Assembly (NCBI GenBank): GCA_002049785.1
Contig: MUKB01000109.1
Coordinates: 1 to 5,438, forward strand
DNA: 5,438 nucleotides
From: Caldifarciminota bacterium 4484_100
Lineage (GTDB): Bacteria; Hydrothermota; Tepidihabitantia; SM23-42
Direction of reading: 5' to 3'
Part shown: piece after piece, positions 1 to 5,438 of the stretch
Numbering within the stretch: position 1 is the stretch's first letter
How the letters are laid out: every line of letters starts with the position of its first letter
Translations under genes and position numbers: made by a program
Notes under the pieces: model-generated
Seen by the model: the letters and a program-made list of their open reading frames with translations, nothing else
Databases searched by the model: none
Told to the model about the DNA's origin: nothing

Positions 1-449
1 CGCTCCTGACCACGCTTGTGCCGCTTTGCCCGAGTAATATAATGGTCAAGCAGAAAACGATTGAGTGAAATTATCTCTTTGGCCAGAACACGATTTTCAA
101 AACGACTAATGGTAGGCTGTGAGGCTAAAGGCATCAATTTATTCCGTCCCGTAACTGCCAAAAATACCGGGTCAAGCCGCAAATATTGCGCATCATTGGC
201 ATCCTCATAACCAGCAATAATGGCGTAAATTCGCTGGCGAACAAGGTCAATATCTTTATGGTCAACAAGATAGGAAGTCCGTCTATCAATGAGCCGCTGG
301 ACAACCGCTGAACTAAAGTTTATCTTCTCATCATACTCACGGATGGGCAAAAGCCCAGCATCCGAGGTAATATCACCACCATTGAAATTGATGGTCACCA
401 TCTTTCCCACTTGAAATGAGAGTGAAATTTGAGTATAATTATCAGTCAT
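1..449 (-). CDS. IS1380-family transposase, N-terminal 149 residues (partial)
   Basis: This is a DDE transposase that would cut and join the ends of its own element. I translated it from the minus strand: it starts MTDNYTQISLSFQVGKM and runs open to the window edge. Family hallmarks are SDAGLLPIRE (about residues 29-38), RQRIYAIIAGYEDANDA (71-87) with YLRLDP following, and LASQPTISRFENR (108-120). These match the N-terminal part of IS1380-type transposases (Pfam DDE_Tnp_1_4, 'transposase DDE domain group 1'), which are usually about 430-470 residues. About one third is therefore visible, and the catalytic acidic residues mostly lie beyond the edge. The ATG at 449 is chosen because a perfect AGGAGG (460-455) sits 5 nt upstream; a second Met at residue 17 has no such site. 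No frameshift or stop is seen in the visible part. Regulation is discussed under the stem-loop at 451-506. Confidence 0.9.
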   Translation of the reverse strand, partial: MTDNYTQISLSFQVGKMVTINFNGGDITSDAGLLPIREYDEKINFSSAVVQRLIDRRTSYLVDHKDIDLVRQRIYAIIAGYEDANDAQYLRLDPVFLAVTGRNKLMPLASQPTISRFENRVLAKEIISLNRFLLDHYITRAKRHKRGQE

Positions 450-450
450 T

Positions 451-506
451 AAAACCTCCTGGTGTTATTTTTGTTCATAAATGTAGTATACACATCAGGA
501 GGTTTT
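451..506 (-). promoter_or_regulatory. Inverted repeat that sequesters the transposase Shine-Dalgarno
   Basis: Arms 451-465 and 492-506 form an inverted repeat (AAAACCTCCTGGTGT against its complement) with 11 consecutive paired positions next to the outer end, one imperfect position (462/495), then three more pairs; the loop is about 26 nt. On the transposase-sense RNA the 5' arm contains CCUCCUG and the 3' arm contains CAGGAGG, which is the transposase ribosome-binding site (AGGAGG, 460-455, five nt before ATG at 449). Folding would hide the site. The probable promoter lies over the 5' arm, so an RNA started there lacks that arm. On the plus strand the repeat is followed by a six-T run (503-508) and could also act as a weak terminator against transcription leaving the element. 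The pairing is seen directly; the regulatory role is inferred by analogy with IS10 and IS50. Confidence 0.6.
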
Positions 507-511
507 TTCAA
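485..511 (-). promoter_or_regulatory. Probable transposase promoter
   Basis: On the minus strand TATACT (490-485) is a good -10 hexamer, one base from TATAAT. TTGAAA (511-506) is a fair -35, but the spacing is 15 bp, shorter than the usual 17, so strength is uncertain. The predicted RNA start is near 478, about 29 nt before the transposase ATG and inside the loop of the inverted repeat 451-506. The transcript would keep the Shine-Dalgarno arm but not the arm that masks it. This is a motif-based call. Confidence 0.42.
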
Positions 512-598
512 TGCTTTTTTAAATCCGAAATGGTTTTTTCTGTCATACTGAATCCTTTGCTTCTGAAATTCCACTTACCCGGCGGGAGGTTCGATTAA

Positions 599-628
599 AT
601 TTTATTTTAATATTTTTACAATTGTCAA
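599..628 (-). promoter_or_regulatory. Possible sigma70-type promoter reading toward the IS
   Basis: The minus strand shows TTGACA (628-623), a perfect -35, then 18 bp, then TAAAAT (604-599), five of six to the -10 consensus. The predicted start is near 592, just outside the suggested IS end, so it would drive read-in transcription across the element; such RNA would contain both arms of the SD-masking repeat. The surrounding 100 bp is very AT-rich, where such matches arise by chance, so confidence is low. Confidence 0.28.
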
Positions 629-675
629 AATATGAAAATAATTACGAAGTCCTGGATTAACCTCGACTGCTCTGT

Positions 676-697
676 AAAAAATCTGATTTTATCAATC
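676..697 (-). terminator. Weak intrinsic terminator after the carboxypeptidase gene
   Basis: Minus-strand sequence just past the TAA at 710 can form a small imperfect stem, GATTGAT (697-691), loop AAA, then ATCAG (687-683), with one G-U pair and a mismatch, followed directly by six T (681-676). Position and T-run fit a Rho-independent terminator for the M14 gene, but the stem is short and AU-rich. The rest of 599-709 holds no gene and no other clear structure apart from the promoter-like match at 599-628. Confidence 0.35.
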
Positions 698-709
698 TAA
701 ATTGCAGTT

Positions 710-3700
710 TTATTTCAGAATCACAACCTTCTTCACCCCTTTATAATCACTGGTGTTTAGATGCACAAAGTAGATACCGGTAGAGACATATCTGCTGTTA
801 TTGTCCTTTGTATCCCATTCGGTTGTATAGGAACCAGGCCTGCATATTGGCGATTCAATTATTGTTCGGACCAGACTTCCTGTAACATCGTATACCTTCA
901 GTGACAGCTTTGTGTTATGGTTGAGCTGGTATTCAATGTGTATCCTCTGTTTTGCTGGATTGGGAAAGAGGTTAGTGATTCGGGTCTGTATCGGTCTCTT
1001 TGAAAGACCAGATTCTTCTTCAACCCCGGGATTGATGAAGACACCGAAGAAGTGCATAATTGAATCGAGCAGTGCGGAACGGGTTGAAACCCCGGTTCCA
1101 TCAATCAGACCTCCAAGTTCGAATGAAGTTCCTACGGTTTTATAAGAACCAGGATCTCTAGCAACACCACAGTCATAATTATCATCACCATCATCAAAGA
1201 TCAGAAAGGCATCAGACCCGGTTGGTGGAATATGATCGATATAAGAATTCTCACCCCCATAGGAGAAGTTCATACCCACGGTGAATGTGCTGTCCTGGCC
1301 CAGAACCGGGCCTAAATCACCAGAACCATCTGAGGTGGCATTGATGCCGAAGAGCGGTCCGAAGTCATATCCACTATTATAAAGAGGGTCATAATACCAG
1401 ACATCACCGCCCTCAAGATACATTCGACCGTTCTGGGTCTGGAGATAGTCAACCAGTGCCTGTGCCTCAGGGCTGTTGTTTGATATTACATAATTGTTTG
1501 AATAGACCCCAACACAGACAAATACCGCCTGATATTTGCTCAGGTCCTGGGCAAGGGATGTGCCATAGTCACCTGAATAACCCAGCTCAGTAAGCAGTGA
1601 ATCGATCTGCTGACCCGATTCTGGAGTCGGATCCGGGTTCCAGACATAGTAGTGTTTTTTACCCACCACAAGGTCGAGTCCCAGGGTATCGAGGTAATTG
1701 TCTGCTGAGACGATAAGGTCAAAATGGGCGGTGTGGCCGGTCGGGGTTGAGGAGTCTGCAGTGATATTGAACGGGTTCTGGTTGTTTGTCTGTTCAGAAT
1801 CGGGCATTATATTACCGAATGAACCGGTCGAATCATTGATGGTAATATAATTGTCTGTACTCGTCAAAAGACCCTGGGTATTTGTTGCCTCGAGGATGCC
1901 ACTATTATGAAGGGTTATGACAAGGTCTGCAGTTTCACCCGGCTCTAAGATTCCATTATTGCCGTCTATAATCTGATAATCTGCAATATAAAGGCTCGGG
2001 GTATTGGCCGGAGGCACACCCTTGATTGCATCGAGGTCAAAACCTGCATATTGGCCACTGGTTGAGGTTCCATCATCAACGACCTTCACATATCGTGCCT
2101 GGCTTACCCCGGCTACCGAAAGGTCGAAATTTGCAGTGCCGAATGCACTACCACAGGAGTGCCAGGTTCCGTCCCAGGCATCACTGACAAAGACTTCATA
2201 GCCTTCATCAGCGCCATCATCACCTTCATAGACCGTGAAGTCATAACCGGGTGAGTTTCTTATCGGTGTGTTCGGACCCATATCCAGAACCACAAAGCCT
2301 GCCTGACCCAAAGAGAAGAAGCGGTTGTCTTCTGCACCCAAGGCGAATCTCGGTCTGGTCCTGTTCTGGTCTTCAGCATGGTTCACATATCTGCATAAGA
2401 CCACGCGAAATGCATAGAGATAGGTAGAATCAGAAGCGAGCAGGATATCTCCGAGTGAGACGCTTCCGTTCTGGGGGACAACTACACCGGTAATGATTTT
2501 CGGTGCATAGGTATTTGCCGAGACCCGAACATCATAGGTTCCCGGTGCAATCATTTTATGGAAATCGCCAAGGCCAGGGTCGTTATAGATATCAATCCTT
2601 TCTGGATTCAAAAACTCAATCCGGGTATACAATGGATTGTTGGTCATTGAATCCTTTACCACACCTTCGATACCCCAGCCTGCCCTTTCACAGACATCCA
2701 TTAAGGCATCCCGGTTATCATAACAGATCTGGTCGATTGCAGATGAACTTGATGGTTCATCGGTCTCCACGGTCCAGGCAAGACAGCCGCTGGTTCCAAT
2801 CGTGTAGTCCTGTAAAGAACCGGTCACCTGATACCAGTCATAACCATTGATCGGATTCAGGTTTGCTGAGTCGGCATAGATCTGGGAGAGGGTAATTATA
2901 TAATCACTATCCGGTGGATCTGCCGGGTGGTAGTCCCAGGGATAGTTTACATACAGGGCAGTTGAATGGTAATTGTATTCAAGGCTGATATTGTTCTCTT
3001 CCAGATGTGCCATCAGCACCTTATTTTCAATCTGTGATGAAGGTGCTGGGCTATTACCCCATCCTTCCCAGAAATATCCATAGTCGCGGTTGAGGTCGAC
3101 ACCATTGGCATTCTGCCTTGTGACTGCCACCTTTCCATCAGGGTTCAGGGTGGGCAGGATCCAGAATTCTCGATTGTTCACTAAGTTCTGAACCTGCGGG
3201 TTGCTTGAGTAATTAGTTAAAAGGTATCTCAAGAAATAGAGGGTTATCTCGGTGCCGATGTTTTCATCGCCGTGCATATTTCCAGCGAGTCTGATTTCAG
3301 GTTCTTGTTCTTCAATCTGGGGGTTGTCGGTCACGCGCATCGCCCAGATTGCCCTTCCCTGGACACTAAATCCAATCGTATCCAGTCGACAGATATCTGG
3401 ATAGTTGGTGGCAAATGAATCGAGTACCGCATAGACCTGGTCATAGGTATGATAGAAACCGCGTTCGAAAATCTCACGCTTGTATTTTCTGTAATCGGGG
3501 ATGAGGACTTCAACTTTATACCCGGCATCCTGCAGTGCTTTAATCTCTTTATCATTGACCAGCGCCTTTGCATAATCCCTGCCTGCATCGGTGATTGTAA
3601 TATTCAATCTATTGAGCCTGTAGACCTCTTGGTGCTCAGCAAGGTGAATTTTAATCAGTCTTGTTGTATTTTCAGAGAAGGCTAAGCCGATTATTGCTAA

Positions 3701-3724
3701 TAATATAAAGAAATATTTTTTCAT
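710..3724 (-). CDS. Secreted M14 zinc carboxypeptidase with C-terminal sorting domain
   Basis: This is an exported metallocarboxypeptidase that would remove C-terminal residues from proteins or peptides outside the cytoplasm. The protein has 1004 residues. It has a signal peptide (about 1-17, MKKYFFILLAIIGLAFS), a propeptide-like segment (about 20-85), and the M14 catalytic domain (about 88-350). The zinc ligands are H151 and E154 in NMHGDEN and H253 in YHSTALYVNYPW. Substrate-binding N212-R213 lie in VDLNRDY after NPDG. Y307 (QDYTIG) and general-base E320 (WTVETDE) match Tyr248 and Glu270 of carboxypeptidase A, so the site looks complete. Then come a carboxypeptidase-regulatory-like beta domain (351-430), a beta-sandwich resembling discoidin-type surface modules (435-570), a CARDB/gingipain-tail-like module (575-688), a flavodoxin/glutaminase-fold-like region (690-895) and a FlgD-Ig/type IX-like sorting domain (917-1004, ending KKVVILK). 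The ATG at 3724 is fixed by the signal peptide; no Shine-Dalgarno is evident. The catalytic call is firm; the middle domain names are tentative. Confidence 0.93.
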   Translation of the reverse strand: MKKYFFILLAIIGLAFSENTTRLIKIHLAEHQEVYRLNRLNITITDAGRDYAKALVNDKEIKALQDAGYKVEVLIPDYRKYKREIFERGFYHTYDQVYAVLDSFATNYPDICRLDTIGFSVQGRAIWAMRVTDNPQIEEQEPEIRLAGNMHGDENIGTEITLYFLRYLLTNYSSNPQVQNLVNNREFWILPTLNPDGKVAVTRQNANGVDLNRDYGYFWEGWGNSPAPSSQIENKVLMAHLEENNISLEYNYHSTALYVNYPWDYHPADPPDSDYIITLSQIYADSANLNPINGYDWYQVTGSLQDYTIGTSGCLAWTVETDEPSSSSAIDQICYDNRDALMDVCERAGWGIEGVVKDSMTNNPLYTRIEFLNPERIDIYNDPGLGDFHKMIAPGTYDVRVSANTYAPKIITGVVVPQNGSVSLGDILLASDSTYLYAFRVVLCRYVNHAEDQNRTRPRFALGAEDNRFFSLGQAGFVVLDMGPNTPIRNSPGYDFTVYEGDDGADEGYEVFVSDAWDGTWHSCGSAFGTANFDLSVAGVSQARYVKVVDDGTSTSGQYAGFDLDAIKGVPPANTPSLYIADYQIIDGNNGILEPGETADLVITLHNSGILEATNTQGLLTSTDNYITINDSTGSFGNIMPDSEQTNNQNPFNITADSSTPTGHTAHFDLIVSADNYLDTLGLDLVVGKKHYYVWNPDPTPESGQQIDSLLTELGYSGDYGTSLAQDLSKYQAVFVCVGVYSNNYVISNNSPEAQALVDYLQTQNGRMYLEGGDVWYYDPLYNSGYDFGPLFGINATSDGSGDLGPVLGQDSTFTVGMNFSYGGENSYIDHIPPTGSDAFLIFDDGDDNYDCGVARDPGSYKTVGTSFELGGLIDGTGVSTRSALLDSIMHFFGVFINPGVEEESGLSKRPIQTRITNLFPNPAKQRIHIEYQLNHNTKLSLKVYDVTGSLVRTIIESPICRPGSYTTEWDTKDNNSRYVSTGIYFVHLNTSDYKGVKKVVILK

Positions 3725-3745
3725 TTTTTTATCGACTAATGTTAT

Positions 3746-3777
3746 AGGTGGGAAGGTAAAAGATTACCTTCCCACCT
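3746..3777 (-). terminator. Perfect 14-bp hairpin between the two peptidase genes
   Basis: Arms AGGTGGGAAGGTAA (3746-3759) and TTACCTTCCCACCT (3764-3777) are exact inverse complements around a 4-nt loop. It starts 9 nt after the S8 stop codon and ends 21 nt before the M14 start, in a 62-bp spacer. Placement suggests a transcription terminator for the S8 gene. However, on the minus strand the stem is followed by ATAACATTAG rather than a T-run, so it is not a canonical intrinsic terminator; partial termination, RNA processing or 3'-end protection are alternatives. A TATAAC (3746-3741) at the hairpin base could be a -10 for the M14 gene, but no matching -35 is seen. Confidence 0.6.
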
Positions 3778-3786
3778 CAATTTTCA

Positions 3787-5438
3787 TTATCTCAAGAGTA
3801 TTGCCTTTTTGACCTGCTGCTGATCCTTGGTGTAGATTTGAACAAAGTAAACACCAGAAGATATCAGTCGTCCTGCATTATCCCTGCCATCCCAGGTTAT
3901 CTTGCTGAATGGTTTTGCTGATAACCGGTCAAATTTTTTGACCAGACGACCGGTGGCATCATAGACCCTCAACTCAACCTCATCAAGATTATTTGAACCT
4001 ATCGAGTAGGTGATAGTTAGCGCTCTTGAGCATATCGTGGGGTTGATATTTATGTATAGAATTTTATCGCTGTCACCGATTCTCTGCTCCGCAATGCCGA
4101 TGTAGTTTGTCAGGTTGCCGACCTCCCAGTCGAGGAGTGCAGGCTCGCCTGGAGATTTTGTTATTCGATAGAGGAGCGCCCTCAATCTGAGGGTATTGTA
4201 GGTTACTGTGTCGGTCACATTTGCGAGCGCCCTCAATCTGAGGGTATTGTAGGTTACTGTGTCGGTCACATTTGCCAAGGATACGGTGTCGACTGCAAGG
4301 TTTGTGAAGTTGCCGACCGAGTTGTTCGGGATCAGGGCATCCGGGATTAGTTGCCAGGTTGCTCCGTTAAAGTATTCCACCTGGATACCGATTGAATCAC
4401 CAGCGCTCGCCTTATGCCAAACCACATCACCCCAATAATTGCGCGGATAGGTGGCGGAGAGGTCGTTGAAGACCACTGGTGAACTGACGACATCACCGGT
4501 GTTATTCTGGTAGGTGTATGAGTAGGACAAAAGAACATTATCGCAAGCAGTAGCATATCCCCAGTGGGATGAAGATGATTCATCATGGTACATCCACTCG
4601 ACCTGGACCGAATCCGCAGGAAGGTAGGAGGTCAGGTCGATAGTTTCAGTACCGCTGTTACTTGTTGTGTAGGTGGCAACGGTAGTCCAACCGGTCCAGG
4701 AACCGCCACTGAAGAACCTCACCTTGACATCAAAGACCTCACCGACCTGATATACCCGGAATCCATAGCCATATTGTAGTTGGAGATTTGCTGCTGAAGC
4801 TGGAATATATATAGCAGGAGAGATTAACTCTTCATTATTATTAACTACCCCGTTTCCTGCATCGTCGTCTGAGTAGAAGGCATAGCTTGTTCCGTAATTT
4901 GGCGGGGGATAGGTTCCGATATCATTGGTCGTGCCGGCCTGCCATTGTTCACCATCACCATTTCCATCAATTACGGTCCATCCTGCTGGAATACCCGATT
5001 CAAAATCTTCAGATAAGAGAGTATCTTCAATGAAACCCAGGGAAGTATTGATGGTAAAGGAACTGGGGTTGGTTGTTCCTGACCAGTAACCTGAATTTGT
5101 TGTATCGGTAGCGCGTACCTTCCACCAGTAAGTCATACCGTTAGTTAAAGGTGTAGGGAAGGTGAACTGCACGATCGCGCCACTGGCATAAGGAGATGTA
5201 ATGCTACTTTCAGGGCTGGAAAATGCGGTGTCGGTATCCCAGTAAACCTTATATATCACATCATCGCCCTGGGGATCGGTTGTAGTGAATTTCAGGGTAG
5301 GTGTAAGGGTAGGAAGTTCAGCAAAGTCAAATGGGCTGATGATGGTCGGCTTGGAGGGTGCGCCCGGTTCTGGTGTGGCGTTAATTGCGGCAAGGGCATC
5401 AATGCGTCCTGCACCAAAATCATTGTCCTTACCGGTGG
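3787..5438 (-). CDS. S8 subtilisin-like secreted peptidase, C-terminal part (partial)
   Basis: The open frame continues to the window edge, giving 549 visible residues before the TAA at 3789-3787. The first visible residues, TGKDNDFGAGRIDALAAIN, match the end of the subtilase catalytic domain, where an (N/D)xxFGxGxIDAxxAV helix closes the fold. The Asp-His-Ser triad lies outside the window, so activity cannot be judged. Downstream are a fibronectin-III-like domain (about visible residues 26-134, with WDTD and TYWWKVRA), a cleaved-adhesin/MAM-like domain (about 138-308, starting SEDFESGIPAGWTVIDGNGD), a beta-rich domain (about 310-445) and a FlgD-Ig/type IX-like sorting domain (about 464-549, with VYDATGRLV, WDGRDNAGRLISSGVYFV and the ending KKAILLR). 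A GTG at 5259 is internal, not a start. The beta-rich domain contains an exact 17-residue tandem duplication. The sorting tail is paralogous to that of the adjacent M14 enzyme. The S8 call rests on one short but characteristic motif plus architecture. Confidence 0.8.
   Translation of the reverse strand, partial: TGKDNDFGAGRIDALAAINATPEPGAPSKPTIISPFDFAELPTLTPTLKFTTTDPQGDDVIYKVYWDTDTAFSSPESSITSPYASGAIVQFTFPTPLTNGMTYWWKVRATDTTNSGYWSGTTNPSSFTINTSLGFIEDTLLSEDFESGIPAGWTVIDGNGDGEQWQAGTTNDIGTYPPPNYGTSYAFYSDDDAGNGVVNNNEELISPAIYIPASAANLQLQYGYGFRVYQVGEVFDVKVRFFSGGSWTGWTTVATYTTSNSGTETIDLTSYLPADSVQVEWMYHDESSSSHWGYATACDNVLLSYSYTYQNNTGDVVSSPVVFNDLSATYPRNYWGDVVWHKASAGDSIGIQVEYFNGATWQLIPDALIPNNSVGNFTNLAVDTVSLANVTDTVTYNTLRLRALANVTDTVTYNTLRLRALLYRITKSPGEPALLDWEVGNLTNYIGIAEQRIGDSDKILYININPTICSRALTITYSIGSNNLDEVELRVYDATGRLVKKFDRLSAKPFSKITWDGRDNAGRLISSGVYFVQIYTKDQQQVKKAILLR
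4174..4275. repeat. Perfect 51-bp direct tandem repeat, two copies, inside the S8 gene
   Basis: Units 4174-4224 and 4225-4275 are identical over all 51 bases and abut with no spacer; identity stops at both flanks. The length is a multiple of three, so the frame is kept and the protein carries ANVTDTVTYNTLRLRAL twice (visible residues 388-404 and 405-421). Each unit contains a palindrome, CCCTCA-ATC-TGAGGG (4179-4193 and again 51 bp on). With one unit removed the text reads smoothly as a strand-turn-strand (SLANVTDTVTYNTLRLRALLYR), so the second copy looks like an insertion. Confidence 0.95.

Larger units (their letters stand above)
1..589 (-). mobile_element. IS1380-family insertion sequence, 5' portion (cut by window edge)
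   Basis: The family is assigned from the transposase at 1-449. The rest of the element, including its other end, lies outside the window, so terminal repeats and target duplication cannot be compared. The outer boundary near 589 is a guess. Read on the minus strand from 589 the sequence begins CCTCCCGCCGGGTAAGTGG, a GC-rich tip starting with CCT as in ends of this family. Immediately beyond it (591-660) the DNA becomes extremely AT-rich, which would suit a junction with host intergenic sequence. The element lies downstream of the carboxypeptidase gene in the same orientation and disrupts no visible gene. The presence of an IS is well supported; the exact end is weak. Confidence 0.72.

Noticed and set aside
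416..598. Plus-strand ORF of 60 codons spanning the IS leader
   Set aside because: It overlaps the transposase start antisense, covers the inverted repeat and promoter region, and its product has no recognisable domain; it has no good ribosome-binding site.
898..1145. ORFs on both strands overlapping the end of the M14 gene
   Set aside because: They are shadow frames of a well-supported coding region with low-complexity, Ser/Pro-rich products.
2503..2850. Plus-strand ORF of 115 codons antisense to the M14 catalytic domain
   Set aside because: It lies fully inside the conserved M14 frame; its His/Arg/Pro-rich product is typical of an antisense shadow.
3331..3685. ORFs of 85 (minus) and 78 (plus) codons over the M14 N-terminus
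   Set aside because: The true frame here encodes the signal peptide, propeptide and start of the catalytic domain without interruption.
4174..4275. CRISPR-like repeat
   Set aside because: There are only two units, directly abutting with no spacer, in frame within a coding sequence.
4347..4779. ORFs of 79 (minus) and 64 (plus) codons inside the S8 gene
   Set aside because: These are alternative frames of the adhesin-like domain with no motif or ribosome-binding site.
5257..5259. GTG as the start of a 490-residue protein
   Set aside because: The frame stays open to the window edge and encodes FnIII and subtilase-end sequence upstream, so this is an internal valine codon.

Overview
This is bacterial DNA in which every supportable gene lies on the minus strand. 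Read in the direction of transcription (right to left), the order is: the C-terminal part of a secreted subtilisin-like (S8) peptidase (5438 to 3787); a short spacer with a perfect 14-bp hairpin; a complete 1004-residue secreted zinc carboxypeptidase of family M14 (3724 to 710); an AT-rich spacer; and the start of an IS1380-family insertion sequence (about 589 to 1, cut by the window edge). No tRNA, rRNA or CRISPR array was seen.

Both peptidases end in a paralogous domain of about 85 residues: a FlgD-Ig-like / type IX-type sorting module with the pattern NP...VYD.TG.LV...W...D...SGIYFV...KKV.ILK. Upstream of it both carry chains of beta-sandwich modules (FnIII-like, cleaved-adhesin/MAM-like, CARDB-like). 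This style is common in the FCB-type and neighbouring candidate phyla (for example WOR-3/Stahlbacteria, Cloacimonadota, TA06). The assignment is an inference from protein style; nothing in the window fixes the taxon. The two enzymes look like exported degraders of protein or peptide: the S8 enzyme would cut internally and the M14 enzyme would trim C-termini.

Two features go beyond routine annotation. First, the IS transposase ribosome-binding site is locked into an inverted repeat whose other arm lies upstream of the probable transposase promoter. Transcripts started at that promoter would expose the Shine-Dalgarno, whereas transcripts reading in from outside would hide it, a layout like the protection known in IS10 and IS50. 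Second, the S8 protein holds a perfect in-frame 51-bp tandem duplication (17 residues) in a beta-rich domain, each unit containing a small palindrome that could have driven slippage. It is either very recent or an assembly artefact.

No clearly new multi-gene system is visible.
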